DNA from: Glycomyces sp040645615
GTDB taxonomy: Bacteria > Actinomycetota > Actinomycetes > Mycobacteriales > Micromonosporaceae
NCBI RefSeq assembly: GCF_040645615.1
Contig: NZ_JBEYYO010000010.1
Location: 62,001-126,000 of the forward strand
Direction: 5' to 3'
Length of the DNA stretch: 64,000 bases
How positions within the stretch are numbered: the first letter of the stretch is position 1; the number at the start of each line of letters is the position of its first letter. Positions 33,736 through 42,955 of this stretch are shown in pieces. The notes beneath the pieces are model-generated. The model was given only the letters and a program-made list of their open reading frames with translations. It searched no databases and had not been told where the DNA came from. The translations under genes and the position numbers were made by a program.

Positions 33736-36717
33736 TCAGGCAGACGCGAGGAGGTCGCGGGCGCGGGCTTCGAGGAGGCGGTAGCCGCACGCGCGGGCCG
33801 ATTCCAAGGCCGCGGACGCGTCGACGACCGCTCGGCCCGAGTCGCCGAGGTGCGCCAGGGCGGCGGCGCGGCCGCACAGGGCCTCGACCCGGTAGTACTC
33901 GGCGCCTCGCCCGACCAGTTCGAGCGCGCGGTCGTAGTCGGCCACGGCCGCGGCCGGCTCGCCGCGGGCGGCGCGGACCGCGGCCATGGCCGAGCGGGCC
34001 GAGGATTCGAGGCGGCGGTCCGAGAGCGCGTCGAGGCCGTCGAGGGCCGCCGCCGCGTGCGCGAAGGCCCGCTCGACGTCCCCGGCGGCGAGGTGGACGC
34101 GGGCCGCCAGAGCGTTGCGGCTGCTGCGCTGCCCGATGCGGGCCGCGTCCGCTTGGAGCACCTCGTCCAGGTGGGCGAGCGCCTGGTCGAGGTCGCCGCG
34201 CAGGCGCAGGGCGTCGGCGAGGTGGGCGCGCACGTTGGCCTCGAAGGTGAACCGGCTGGTGGCCGCCGCGAGTTCGAGGGCCTGCTCGAAGTGGTCGACG
34301 GCGGCGTCGAGGTCGCCGAGGTGGAGGTGGGCGACCCCGAGCTCGACCAGGTCGGTGCATTGGAACTCGGGGTGGTCGAGTTCGCGGTGCAGGCGCAGGG
34401 CGGTCCGGCCGTGGACGAGTGCCTCTTCGAGGCGGCCGAGGTCGGCGTAGACCTGGGCCACGAGCAGTTCGGCGGAGGCGCGGCAGGTGGGGAGCCCGGC
34501 GCTTTCGGCGAGTTCGGCGGCGCGCAGGCCGTGGCCGATCGCGGTCGCCGACCGGCCCGAGCGCAGGAAGGCGCTGGTGAGGCTCAGTTCGGCGACGGCC
34601 TGGCCGGGGAGGTGCGCTTCGGCCTCGGCAGCGGCGAGCGCGGCGCGGGCGGTGCGTTCGCCGTCGCGGCCGTGGACACCGAGCCAGAAGTGGCCGCGCA
34701 GGAGGTCGGTGAGCCGCCACGCGAGCGGGCGCGGGCCGTGCTCGGCGGCGTGGAGCACGGCCGCGACGAGGTTCGCGTGCTCGGCGTCGAGCCAGGCCTG
34801 CGCGTCGAAGTCGTCAGGGGCCGGTGCTTCGGGGGCCGGGAGGCGGAAGAAGGAGGGGTAGAGGCGCTCATGGCAGGCCTCGGCGCAGCGGAGGCACCAG
34901 GTCAAGAGGCGTTCGATCGCTTGGGCGCGTTCGGGTTCGGGGTCCTCGGCGGCGCGTTCGGCGGCGTAGAGGCCGAGGAGGTCGTGGAGGCGGTAGCGAC
35001 CGGCGCGGTGGGGGTCGACGAGGTGGGCCGAGACGAGCCGGTCGAGGGTCGCTTCGGCGACTTCGAGGGGCAGGCCCGCGAGGTGCGCGGCCGCTTCGGC
35101 GGAGAGGTCGGTCCCTGGAGCCGTGCCGAAGAGGCGGAACAGGCGCTGGGCTTCGGGGGGCATGGCCTGGTAGGAGGCGTCGAAGACCGCACGGACCACG
35201 GTGTCGCCGTCGATCTGGAGGGCGTCGAGGCCGGCGGCGGCGTGGTGCGCGAGGAGGTCGGCGTCGCCGCTTTCGGCGAGGTTCGCGGCCGCGATGCGCA
35301 GCGCCAGCGGCAGGAACCCGCACAGTTCGGCGAGGCTCCGGGCCTGTTCGGGCGCCAGCTCGGTGAGACGGGCGAGGAGGTCGCCTGCCGCTTCGGGTCC
35401 CAAGGGGCTCACCGGGATCGGGGTGCCGCCGTTCCAGGCCACGAGGGAGCCGAGGCGGTGGCGGCTGGTGACGGCGGTGAGGGTGCGCGCGCCGCCGGGC
35501 AGGAGGGGGCGGACCTGTGCGGCGTCGGCGGCGTTGTCGAGCACGATCAGGAGCCGCCGGTCGCCGGTGCGGGTGCGGAAGAGGGCGCCGGCCCGGTCGA
35601 GGTCGGCGGGGATCTGGGCGGCGGGGACCCCGAGCGAGGCGAGCATCGCGGTGAGCGCCTCGATCGGCGGCAACGGGTCGGGGCCGTGGCCGCGCAGGTC
35701 GATGTACAGCTGGCCGTCGGGGAACCGGTCGGCGCGGTCATGTCCCCAGTGGACGGCGAGGGCGGTCTTGCCGATGCCGCCCATGCCGGTGATGAGGGCC
35801 AGCGGGGCGGGCGCGTTCGCGGCCAGGTCGTCGAGGGCGGCGAGCTCGGCGTCCCGGCCGGTGAAGGGGTGCGGCGGGCGGGGCAGCTCGCGCGGGACGG
35901 GCGCGGTGGGGCGCGGCGCGAGGGCGCCGGGCTCCCAGACCCGTTCGAGGCTCGCGGTGGCCACGCGTTCGAGGCGGTCGTCGGCGCGGAGGATCGCCTC
36001 GTGCATGCGGCGCAGGAGCGCTCCGGGTTCGAGGCCGAGGCGCTCGACGGTCTGGCGACGGCGGACCCGGTACAGCTCAAGGGCTTCGGCCCTTCGTCCG
36101 GAGCGGTGGAGGGCGAGCATGAGCAAGGCCGCGAAGCGCTCGTTGTGCGGATGGGCGGCGGCCAGGTCGGTGAGCGGGGCGACGGCCTCGTGGTGGCGGC
36201 GCAGGTCGAGCTGGAGTTCGTGCATGGCCTGGACGGCGGTGAGCCGCTGCTCGCGCAGGCGTTCGGCCGCGGCGGCCACGGCCCCGGTGCGGGGCACGCC
36301 GCCGTAGGGTTCGCCTCGCCACAGCGCGAGGGCCTCGCGCACGGTGTCGAACGCGGTCTCGGTGCGCCCGCCCGCGCGCTCGCGGGCGGCGCGGACGGCG
36401 AGGTCGGTGAAGCGCTTGGCGTCGAACTCGGCGGCGGTGACGCTGATCTGGTATCCGGCCGCGCCGCGGGTGATGTGCCCGGACTCGCCGAGGTCGCGGC
36501 GGAGGCGATGGAGGTGGACGTGGATGCCCGCGGTGGCGCTGGGCGGCGGGTCGGCCTCCCACAGCGCGTTCGCGAGTTGGTCGACGGAGAGCTGGTGCCC
36601 GGCGCGGGCGAGGAGGGTCGCGAGCAGGCGGCGGCGCATCGGCGCGAGCTTGATCGCCGGGCCGTTCCCCCTGCTGACTTCGAGCGGCCCCAGCGCCCGG
36701 AAGCCGACCTCACCCAC
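33736..36717 (-). CDS. SARP/AfsR-family transcriptional regulator with NB-ARC and TPR domains
   Basis: This is a 993-residue multidomain regulator. An OmpR-type DNA-binding domain is at about 1-95, the BTAD domain at about 100-245 (ALALWRGEPYGG, RLGLEPGALLRRMHEAIL), an NB-ARC ATPase from about 285 with Walker A GMGGIGKTAL near 310 and RRLLIVLDNAADA, and TPR repeats from about 640 to the end. Such proteins activate antibiotic or morphological genes. No biosynthetic cluster is nearby, so the target is unknown. It is divergent from a small lipoprotein gene, which may be under its control. Confidence 0.9.
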   Translation of the reverse strand: MGEVGFRALGPLEVSRGNGPAIKLAPMRRRLLATLLARAGHQLSVDQLANALWEADPPPSATAGIHVHLHRLRRDLGESGHITRGAAGYQISVTAAEFDAKRFTDLAVRAARERAGGRTETAFDTVREALALWRGEPYGGVPRTGAVAAAAERLREQRLTAVQAMHELQLDLRRHHEAVAPLTDLAAAHPHNERFAALLMLALHRSGRRAEALELYRVRRRQTVERLGLEPGALLRRMHEAILRADDRLERVATASLERVWEPGALAPRPTAPVPRELPRPPHPFTGRDAELAALDDLAANAPAPLALITGMGGIGKTALAVHWGHDRADRFPDGQLYIDLRGHGPDPLPPIEALTAMLASLGVPAAQIPADLDRAGALFRTRTGDRRLLIVLDNAADAAQVRPLLPGGARTLTAVTSRHRLGSLVAWNGGTPIPVSPLGPEAAGDLLARLTELAPEQARSLAELCGFLPLALRIAAANLAESGDADLLAHHAAAGLDALQIDGDTVVRAVFDASYQAMPPEAQRLFRLFGTAPGTDLSAEAAAHLAGLPLEVAEATLDRLVSAHLVDPHRAGRYRLHDLLGLYAAERAAEDPEPERAQAIERLLTWCLRCAEACHERLYPSFFRLPAPEAPAPDDFDAQAWLDAEHANLVAAVLHAAEHGPRPLAWRLTDLLRGHFWLGVHGRDGERTARAALAAAEAEAHLPGQAVAELSLTSAFLRSGRSATAIGHGLRAAELAESAGLPTCRASAELLVAQVYADLGRLEEALVHGRTALRLHRELDHPEFQCTDLVELGVAHLHLGDLDAAVDHFEQALELAAATSRFTFEANVRAHLADALRLRGDLDQALAHLDEVLQADAARIGQRSSRNALAARVHLAAGDVERAFAHAAAALDGLDALSDRRLESSARSAMAAVRAARGEPAAAVADYDRALELVGRGAEYYRVEALCGRAAALAHLGDSGRAVVDASAALESARACGYRLLEARARDLLASA

Positions 36718-36847
36718 CGTCGCTCCGTTCGATCGCGCGTGCCGTCAACCCTATCGAGAAGGCGAGACGCGCTCGGCAAGTGGTTGACAAGTCCGGCCGG
36801 ATAGGTTCGCCACCGTCGAATCCCGTGCCCGACCCGAAAGGCCCAGC

Positions 36848-37405
36848 ATGCGCGACCAGCAACGAGAGACCCTGCTCCCGTGGAGGACCCGCCTCGCGGC
36901 GGTCGCGAGCGTGATCGCCTTGGCGGCGCTGGCGGCGTGCGGCGACGGCGAGGAGGGCGCGGCCGACGAACCCGAGGCCGGGACGAGCCCGGACGACCCG
37001 CTCGAAGCCGACGCGGTCCTGGACGTCTACGGGTGGGACCTCAAGGTCCTCGAAGTCGACCTCGACGCCACCGCCGAGCTCGACTCGGCGAACTTCTTCG
37101 GCGCCGAGCCCGACCACGACCAACTCGCCACGATCACGCTCGAAGGCACCTACCACGGCGACGACGAGCTCAACAGCCTCCCGAACGACATCCTCGTCGG
37201 GCTCTGGATCGACGGCGTGCTCTATGAGGAGTGCCCGACCGTAGCGCCCGGCCTCCACACGAACGGCGCGGCCGACGACGGCGAGACCATCACCAACCAG
37301 TGGTGCCTCGACATTCCGAGCGAGGGCCTCGACGGGGCGCTGCTGTGGGTGAGGGACGTCGAGAAGTGGGTGCACCAGAAGGCGTACTACCTGGAGATCG
37401 CCTGA
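36848..37405 (+). CDS. Predicted lipoprotein, unknown function
   Basis: The 185-residue protein has a signal peptide ending in the lipobox LAAC (near residue 31) and an acidic linker, then a beta-rich domain with two later cysteines (EECPTV and QWCLDI) that may form a disulphide outside the cell. I do not recognise the domain. It is divergent from the SARP regulator with a 130-bp gap and ends at a strong bidirectional terminator. Confidence 0.75.
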   Translation: MRDQQRETLLPWRTRLAAVASVIALAALAACGDGEEGAADEPEAGTSPDDPLEADAVLDVYGWDLKVLEVDLDATAELDSANFFGAEPDHDQLATITLEGTYHGDDELNSLPNDILVGLWIDGVLYEECPTVAPGLHTNGAADDGETITNQWCLDIPSEGLDGALLWVRDVEKWVHQKAYYLEIA

Positions 37406-37413
37406 CCGCAGGC

Positions 37414-37460
37414 ACGCGAAGGGCCCCTGCCGAACACCTCGCGGCAGGGGCCCTTCGCGT
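37414..37460. terminator. Bidirectional terminator between lipoprotein and gatB
   Basis: A perfect 19-bp stem (37414-37432 with 37442-37460) with a 9-base loop lies between the two convergent stops. Confidence 0.85.
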
Positions 37461-37463
37461 TCG

Positions 37464-38951
37464 TCAGCTCAGTTTGTCGATGATGATCTGGCGGACCGTC
37501 CCGGCGTCGGCCTGGCCCTTGGTGGCCTTCATGACCGCGCCGATGAGGACGCCCGCGGCCGCGTGGGTGCCGCCGCGGATCTTGTCGGCCACGGCCGGGT
37601 TGGCCGCGATCGCCTCGTCCACGGCCGCTTCGAGAGCGCCGGTGTCGGAGACGACCTCCAGGCCGCGCTTGGCGGCGACCTCGGCCGGGGAGCCCTCTCC
37701 GGCGAGCACGCCGTCGATGACCTGGCGGGCCAGCTTGTCGTTGAGGCGGCCGTCGTCGACCATGCCCTGGAGCTCGGCCACCTGCTCGGGCGTGATCGCC
37801 AGAGCGCCGAGTTCGTCGCCGGACTCGTTGGCGCGGCGCGAGAGCTCGCCGAGCCACCACTTGACCGCGCCGGACGCGGTGGTCCCGGCCGCGACCGTGG
37901 CCTCGATGAGCTCGACCGCGTCGGCGTTGACCACCGACTGCATCTCCTTGTCCCCCAGGGCCCATGCGGCCTGGAGGCGCTCGCGCCGCTTGCGCGGCAG
38001 CTCGGGGAGCGCGGCGCGCAGCTCCTCGACCCATTCGCGGGAGGGCTCCATGACGGCCAGGTCGGGCTCGGGGAAGTACCGGTAGTCGGTGGCCTCCTCT
38101 TTGGAGCGCCCGGGGCTGGTCTCGCCGGTGGCCTCGTGGAAGTGGCGGGTCTCCTGGAAGATCCGCTCGCCCGCGTCCAGGAGCGCGGACTGGCGGCGCA
38201 CCTCGTAGCGCACGGCACGCTCGACCGAGCGCAGCGAGTTGACGTTCTTGGTCTCGGTGCGGGTGCCCCACTCCTCGCCGGGCTTGTTCAGCGAGAGGTT
38301 GACGTCGCAGCGCAGGGAGCCCTGCTCCATGCGGACGTCGGAGACCCCGAGGGAGCGGACGATGTCGCGCAGCTCGGCGGTGTAGGCGCGGGCGACCTCG
38401 GGGGCGAGGGCCCCGGTGCCGGGCACGGGCCGGGTCACGATCTCCACCAGCGGGATGCCCGCGCGGTTGTAGTCCACGAGGGACTCGGTCGCGCCGTGGA
38501 TGCGGCCGGTGGCCCCGCCCACGTGGAGGGTCTTGCCCGTGTCCTCTTCGAGGTGCACGCGCTCGATCTCGACGCGGTGGACCTCGCCGTCGACGACGAC
38601 CTCGACGTAGCCGTCCTCGCAGAGCGGCTCCTCATACTGGGAGGTCTGGAAGTTCTTCGGCATGTCGGGGTAGAAGTAGTTCTTGCGCGCGAAGCGGGTC
38701 CACTCGGCGATGCGGCAGTTGAGCGCCAGGCCGATCTTAATCGTGGCCTCGACGGCGGCCTTGTTGGCGACCGGGAGGGCCCCCGGCAGCGCGAGGCAGA
38801 CCGGGCAGACCTGGGTGTTGGGCTCGGCGCCGAACGCGGTGGAGCAGCCGCAGAACATCTTGGTGCGGGTGTCGAGCTCGATGTGGGTTTCGAGGCCGAG
38901 CACGGGCTCGTAGTCGGCGACGGCCTGCTCGAAGGTGTTCAGTTTCGTCAT
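37464..38951 (-). CDS. gatB: Asp-tRNA(Asn)/Glu-tRNA(Gln) amidotransferase subunit GatB
   Basis: The 495-residue subunit binds the mischarged tRNA and carries the kinase step of transamidation. The conserved motif LETHIELDTRTKMFCGCS contains zinc-type cysteines, completed by CPVCLALPG. DMPKNFQTSQYEEPL and DYNRAGIPLVEIVT are family signatures, and the C-terminal Yqey-like tail ends in DAGTVRQIIIDKL. The ATG at 38951 follows gatA by 4 bp, with AAGGGA 10 bases before it. Confidence 0.95.
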   Translation of the reverse strand: MTKLNTFEQAVADYEPVLGLETHIELDTRTKMFCGCSTAFGAEPNTQVCPVCLALPGALPVANKAAVEATIKIGLALNCRIAEWTRFARKNYFYPDMPKNFQTSQYEEPLCEDGYVEVVVDGEVHRVEIERVHLEEDTGKTLHVGGATGRIHGATESLVDYNRAGIPLVEIVTRPVPGTGALAPEVARAYTAELRDIVRSLGVSDVRMEQGSLRCDVNLSLNKPGEEWGTRTETKNVNSLRSVERAVRYEVRRQSALLDAGERIFQETRHFHEATGETSPGRSKEEATDYRYFPEPDLAVMEPSREWVEELRAALPELPRKRRERLQAAWALGDKEMQSVVNADAVELIEATVAAGTTASGAVKWWLGELSRRANESGDELGALAITPEQVAELQGMVDDGRLNDKLARQVIDGVLAGEGSPAEVAAKRGLEVVSDTGALEAAVDEAIAANPAVADKIRGGTHAAAGVLIGAVMKATKGQADAGTVRQIIIDKLS

Positions 38952-38955
38952 GTGC

Positions 38956-40455
38956 TTAGTTCCCTTCGATCTCGGGCGCGGTGTCGGCGAGGAGGGTGTC
39001 CTGCGTGGACTCCAGGGCGGCCGCGACGCGGTAGGTGATGTCGTCGCCCAGGACCGGGCCCATGACCTGGAGGCCCACGGGCATCCCCTCGGACAGGCCC
39101 ACCGGCACCGAGACGCCCGGGCCGCCGTAGAGGTTCGACGGGATCGTGTAGAGGTCGGCGAGGTACATCTGGTACGGGTCACCGGTGCGCTCGCCGAACT
39201 TGAAGGCCACGAACGGGGTGGTCGGGCTGATCAGCGCGTCGACGGTCTCGAAGGCCTTCTCGAAGTCCTGCTTGATGAGGGTGCGCACGAGCTGGGCCTT
39301 GCCGTAGAACGCGTCCACGTACCCGGCGCTGAGCGCGTAGGTGCCGAGGATGATGCGGCGCTTGACCTCGGGGCCGAACCCGGCTTCGCGGGTGAGGCTC
39401 ATGACCTCTTCGAGCGAGTGCTTGCCGTCGTCACCGGAGCGCAGGCCGTAGCGCACGCCGTCGTAGCGGGCGAGGTTCGAGGAGGCCTCGGAGGGCGCGA
39501 TGAGGTAGTACGTGGGCAGCGCGTAGGTGAAGGACGGGCAGGAGACCTCGGTGATCTCCGCGCCGAGCTTCACGAGCTGGTCGACGGCGGCCTGGTAGGC
39601 CGCGACGACGCCCGGCTCGGCGGCGGCGTCGCCTTCGCCGAACTCCTTGACCACGCCGAGCTTGACGCCGGTGAGGTCGCCGCTCGCCCCGGCGCGGGCC
39701 GCTTCGGCGACCGGGGGCACGGGAGCGTCGATCGAGGTCGAGTCCCTCGGGTCGTGCCCGGAGATGACCTCGTGGAGCAGCGCCGCGTCGAGGGCGTTGC
39801 GGGCCACGGGACCGGGCGTGTCCAGCGAGGACGAGAACGCGATGAGCCCGTAGCGGGAGTTTGACCCGTAGGTCGGCTTCGCGCCGAAGGTGCCGGTGAC
39901 CGCGCCGGGCTGGCGGATCGAGCCGCCGGTGTCGGTGCCGATCGCCAGCGGGGCCATCTTCGCGGCCACGGCCGCGGCCGAGCCGCCGCCGGAGCCGCCG
40001 GGGATGCGGCCGGTGTCCCACGGGTTGCGGGTCGCGCCGAACGCGGAGTACTCGGTGGAGGAGCCCATCGCGAACTCGTCCATGTTGGTCTTGCCGAGGA
40101 TCGGCATCCGCGCGGCCTTGATGCGCTCGACGATCGTGGCGTCGTAGGGCGGGATCCAGCCTTCGAGGATCTTCGAGGCGGCCGTGGTCGGCATGCCCTC
40201 GGTGACCACGACGTCCTTGACGGCGATGGGGACCCCGGCGAGCGGGAAGGTCTCCTTGCCCGCGGCGATGTCGGCGTCGACCTCGCGGGCGGTGGCGAGC
40301 GCGCCTTCGCGGTCGACGTGGAGGAAGGCCTTGATCTCGCCGTCGACCGCTTCGATGCGGTCGAGGAACGCGGTGGTGACCTCCACCGAGGTCAGGCGGC
40401 CCTCGCGGATGTCGGCGGACAGCTCGGCGGCGGTCCTGTCGATGATGCGGCTCAC
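38956..40455 (-). CDS. gatA: Asp-tRNA(Asn)/Glu-tRNA(Gln) amidotransferase subunit GatA
   Basis: This 499-residue amidase subunit releases ammonia from glutamine for the transamidation. The amidase triad appears as Lys in GVPIAVKDVV, cis-Ser in GGSGGGSAAAVAA and nucleophile Ser in GTDTGGSIRQP. It sits between gatC and gatB with gaps of 2 and 4 bp, so the three are co-translated. The operon implies that Gln-tRNA is made indirectly. Confidence 0.96.
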   Translation of the reverse strand: MSRIIDRTAAELSADIREGRLTSVEVTTAFLDRIEAVDGEIKAFLHVDREGALATAREVDADIAAGKETFPLAGVPIAVKDVVVTEGMPTTAASKILEGWIPPYDATIVERIKAARMPILGKTNMDEFAMGSSTEYSAFGATRNPWDTGRIPGGSGGGSAAAVAAKMAPLAIGTDTGGSIRQPGAVTGTFGAKPTYGSNSRYGLIAFSSSLDTPGPVARNALDAALLHEVISGHDPRDSTSIDAPVPPVAEAARAGASGDLTGVKLGVVKEFGEGDAAAEPGVVAAYQAAVDQLVKLGAEITEVSCPSFTYALPTYYLIAPSEASSNLARYDGVRYGLRSGDDGKHSLEEVMSLTREAGFGPEVKRRIILGTYALSAGYVDAFYGKAQLVRTLIKQDFEKAFETVDALISPTTPFVAFKFGERTGDPYQMYLADLYTIPSNLYGGPGVSVPVGLSEGMPVGLQVMGPVLGDDITYRVAAALESTQDTLLADTAPEIEGN

Positions 40456-40457
40456 GG

Positions 40458-40757
40458 CTAGGCCTCCTCGTCCAGGATGCGCGGGACGCGGAAGCGGTCC
40501 TCGGCGGTGTCGGGGCCCCCGGAGAGCACGGCGTCGCGGGGCAGGGACGGCTGGGGCTGGTCTTCCCGGAACACGTTCACCAGCGGCACCGCATGCGAGG
40601 TCGGCTGGACGCCGTCCGTGTCCACTTCGGCGAGCGTCTTCATCGATTCGAGGATGACGTCGAGCTGGCCGGCGAAGGCGTCGAGCTCGTCATCGGTGAC
40701 TTCGAGGCGGGCCAGCCGCGCCAGGTGCGCGACCTCCTCGCGTGAAATCGTACTCAC
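40458..40757 (-). CDS. gatC: Asp-tRNA(Asn)/Glu-tRNA(Gln) amidotransferase subunit GatC
   Basis: The 99-residue subunit stabilises the GatAB complex. The N-terminus ISREEVAHLARLARLEVTDDELDAFAGQLD is typical, and the C-terminal FRVPRILDEEA is conserved. It leads the gatCAB operon. The upstream 377-bp region contains no other gene on this strand. Confidence 0.95.
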   Translation of the reverse strand: MSTISREEVAHLARLARLEVTDDELDAFAGQLDVILESMKTLAEVDTDGVQPTSHAVPLVNVFREDQPQPSLPRDAVLSGGPDTAEDRFRVPRILDEEA

Positions 40758-40939
40758 GACAGGTGTTTCCTAACGGTTACTAGCTGCGGGAAGACCAGTC
40801 GAGTCTAGGCCGTGCGCCACCGCTCCCGGAGGCGGGCACCGGCGGTGTGGGCTTCGCGGTGTGATGAACGGATCGCGAAAACCAGTTGGCATGAATCAGG
40901 CCGACCGGATATCGCCCTCTAGCCACGGCCAATGTGACG

Positions 40940-41078
40940 TGATAGTCTCTCGATACTGGTTCGGAACGGGTTTCCTGGTTTCCTTTCTGTTTCCTTGCTA
41001 AGAACGAGTCGGTGGGTGTTCCGACTTGTGGTGGTGTTCTCGAGCCAGTACAGGCCCCGGGCGAAAGCCCGGGGCCTG
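40940..41078 (+). ncRNA. Candidate small RNA in the gatC-ABC exporter gap (speculative)
   Basis: A 377-bp gap (40758-41134) has no plausible gene. On the + strand, the extended -10-like TGATAGTCT (40940-40948) is followed by a hairpin AGTCGG/CCGACT (41007-41012 with 41021-41026) and a strong GC hairpin. Total transcript would be about 120 bases. The final hairpin could instead end the exporter operon on the other strand. Confidence 0.25.
41051..41078. terminator. GC-rich terminator-like hairpin with GAAA loop
   Basis: A perfect 12-bp stem (41051-41062 with 41067-41078) encloses GAAA. It lies 57 bp past the stop of the exporter gene on the minus strand. No T-tract follows on either side. Confidence 0.6.
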
Positions 41079-41134
41079 GTTCGTTCCCAGGCCTTCCTTT
41101 GTGCGCAATGCGATTGCGCGGGAAGGCCTTCGCG

Positions 41135-42955
41135 CTATTGCGAGTGCACTCCGGCGAGTTCGTTCTCGGGGGCGCCGCCGCCGGTCTTGGCGGGGGTCTC
41201 ACTCTCGCCGTGCCAGGCGCTCCACAGCCCCGCGTAGTGCCCGCCGAGGGCGATCAGCTCGTCGTGGCTGCCGAGCTCGGCCACCCTTCCGTCCTCGACC
41301 ACCGCGATCCGGTCGGCGTCGTGCGCGGTGTGCAGCCGGTGCGCGATCGCGATCACGGTGCGCCCCTCCAGGACCGCGCCGAGCGCGCGCTCGGTGTCGC
41401 GGGCCGCCCGGGGGTCGAGCATCGCCGTGGCCTCGTCGAGGATCACCACGTCGGGGTCGGCGAGGATGATCCGGGCCAGCGCGATCTGCTGCGCGCTCGC
41501 GGCGTCGAGCTCGCGGTTCTTGCCGCCGAGGGCGGTGTCGAGCCCGTCGGGCAGCTCGAAGGCCCAGTCGGCGCCGACCGCGGCGAGAGCCTCGTTCAGC
41601 GCCTCGTCGGTGGCGCCCGAGTTGGCGAGGATGAGGTTGTCCCGCAACGAGGCGGTGAAGACGTGGTGCTCCTGGGTGACCAGGGTGACGCGTTTGCGGC
41701 GCTCGTCGAGGGGCAGATCGGCCACGTCGACGCCGCCGATGACGGCGCGGCCCTCGCGGGGCACGTCGGAGCCGGAGATGAGCCGGGCGAGCGTGGACTT
41801 GCCCGCGCCGGAGGGGCCGACCACGGCGAGGCGCTGCCCGGCGGGGACGTGCAGGGAGACGCCGTGGAGGACGTCGCGCGGGCTCGCGGGGTAGGCGTAG
41901 CGGACCGCTTCGAGTTCGACCGCGCCGTCGGCGGGCCGCTGGGTGGTGGCGTCCTGCTCGGTGTCCTCGGCTTCGGCCACGCCTTCGATGCGGGCCATCG
42001 CGGCGAGGCCGCGCTGGACCTTCTCGACCCACATGAGGAGGTGGTCGATCGGGAACAGGATCTGGCGGGTGAGGACCGCGCAGGCGGCCACGGTGCCGAT
42101 GGTGACCGTGCCGTTGAAGTAGAACGCGCCGCCGACGATGAGGACCGCGGCGGTGGGCAGGGCGTAGGAGCCGTCGAGGAACGGGAAGAAGACGCTGCGC
42201 AGGTACAGGGTGTACTTGGAGGCCTTCCACTGGCGGGCGATGGTGCGGTCGCCGGCCTGGTCGCGGTCCTTGCCGAGGCGGTAGGCCTCGGTGGTGCGGG
42301 CGCCGTCGGCCGAAGCGCCGATGGTGTCGCCGATCCCGGATTCGGCCTCGCGTTCGGCGAGGTAGCCGGCGCGGGCGCGCTTGAGGTACCAGGCGGTGCC
42401 GACCCACAGGGGCGGCACGATGACGAGCATGCACAGGCCCAAGAGCGGGCTGGCCCAGAGCATCGCGGCGAGGAAGACCACGACCTTGAGCAGGGAGACG
42501 ATGATCTGCGGGAGGCCGTCGCGGAACAGGACCCCGGCCTCGGGCACGTCGGCCGAGGAGCGGGTCATGAGGTCGCCGGACCCGGCCTGCTCGACCACGG
42601 GCATCGGCAGGCGCAGGGACCGTTCGACGAACTGGACGCGCATCGTGGCCGAGAGGCGCTCGCCGAGGCGGTGGGAGACGAAGGTCCCGGCCCAGGTGAA
42701 GACCACGACGGCGACGATGGAGGCCACCAGGCCGAGCGCGAGGCGGTCGATCTCTGCGGCCCCGGACCCTGCGGAAAGCTCGTCGAGCATGCGGCCCAAG
42801 AGGATCGGGGCCACGGCGGCGGCGACGGCGGCCACGAGGTGCAGGCCCACGGCCGTGGTGGCGCGGCGCTTCTCGGAGGCGATGAGCCGGAAGAAGGCGC
42901 GCCGCACCGCCGGGGTGTCGGCCACCGGCAGCTGGTTCGTGCGGGACGAGGTCAC
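41135..42955 (-). CDS. Heterodimeric ABC exporter, ATP-binding half with intact Walker motifs
   Basis: This 606-residue exporter half has six helices (about 25-320) and an ATPase domain. Walker A GPSGAGKST (near 380), Walker B VVILDEATAMLD (near 500) and the H-loop IAIAHRLHT (near 536) are intact. The signature, normally LSGGQ, is replaced by LDAASAQQ (near 482). The GTG at 42955 overlaps the partner's stop by 4 bases, so both halves are made together. Its Walker motifs would form the one competent site with the partner's signature. The substrate is unknown. Confidence 0.88.
   Translation of the reverse strand: MTSSRTNQLPVADTPAVRRAFFRLIASEKRRATTAVGLHLVAAVAAAVAPILLGRMLDELSAGSGAAEIDRLALGLVASIVAVVVFTWAGTFVSHRLGERLSATMRVQFVERSLRLPMPVVEQAGSGDLMTRSSADVPEAGVLFRDGLPQIIVSLLKVVVFLAAMLWASPLLGLCMLVIVPPLWVGTAWYLKRARAGYLAEREAESGIGDTIGASADGARTTEAYRLGKDRDQAGDRTIARQWKASKYTLYLRSVFFPFLDGSYALPTAAVLIVGGAFYFNGTVTIGTVAACAVLTRQILFPIDHLLMWVEKVQRGLAAMARIEGVAEAEDTEQDATTQRPADGAVELEAVRYAYPASPRDVLHGVSLHVPAGQRLAVVGPSGAGKSTLARLISGSDVPREGRAVIGGVDVADLPLDERRKRVTLVTQEHHVFTASLRDNLILANSGATDEALNEALAAVGADWAFELPDGLDTALGGKNRELDAASAQQIALARIILADPDVVILDEATAMLDPRAARDTERALGAVLEGRTVIAIAHRLHTAHDADRIAVVEDGRVAELGSHDELIALGGHYAGLWSAWHGESETPAKTGGGAPENELAGVHSQ

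Noticed and set aside
33730..36804. A long open frame of about 1,000 codons on the + strand opposite the SARP regulator
   Set aside because: It is the GC-rich shadow of the regulator: composition is dominated by Gly, Ala, Glu and Val and no domain is visible, while the minus strand encodes complete BTAD, NB-ARC and TPR domains.
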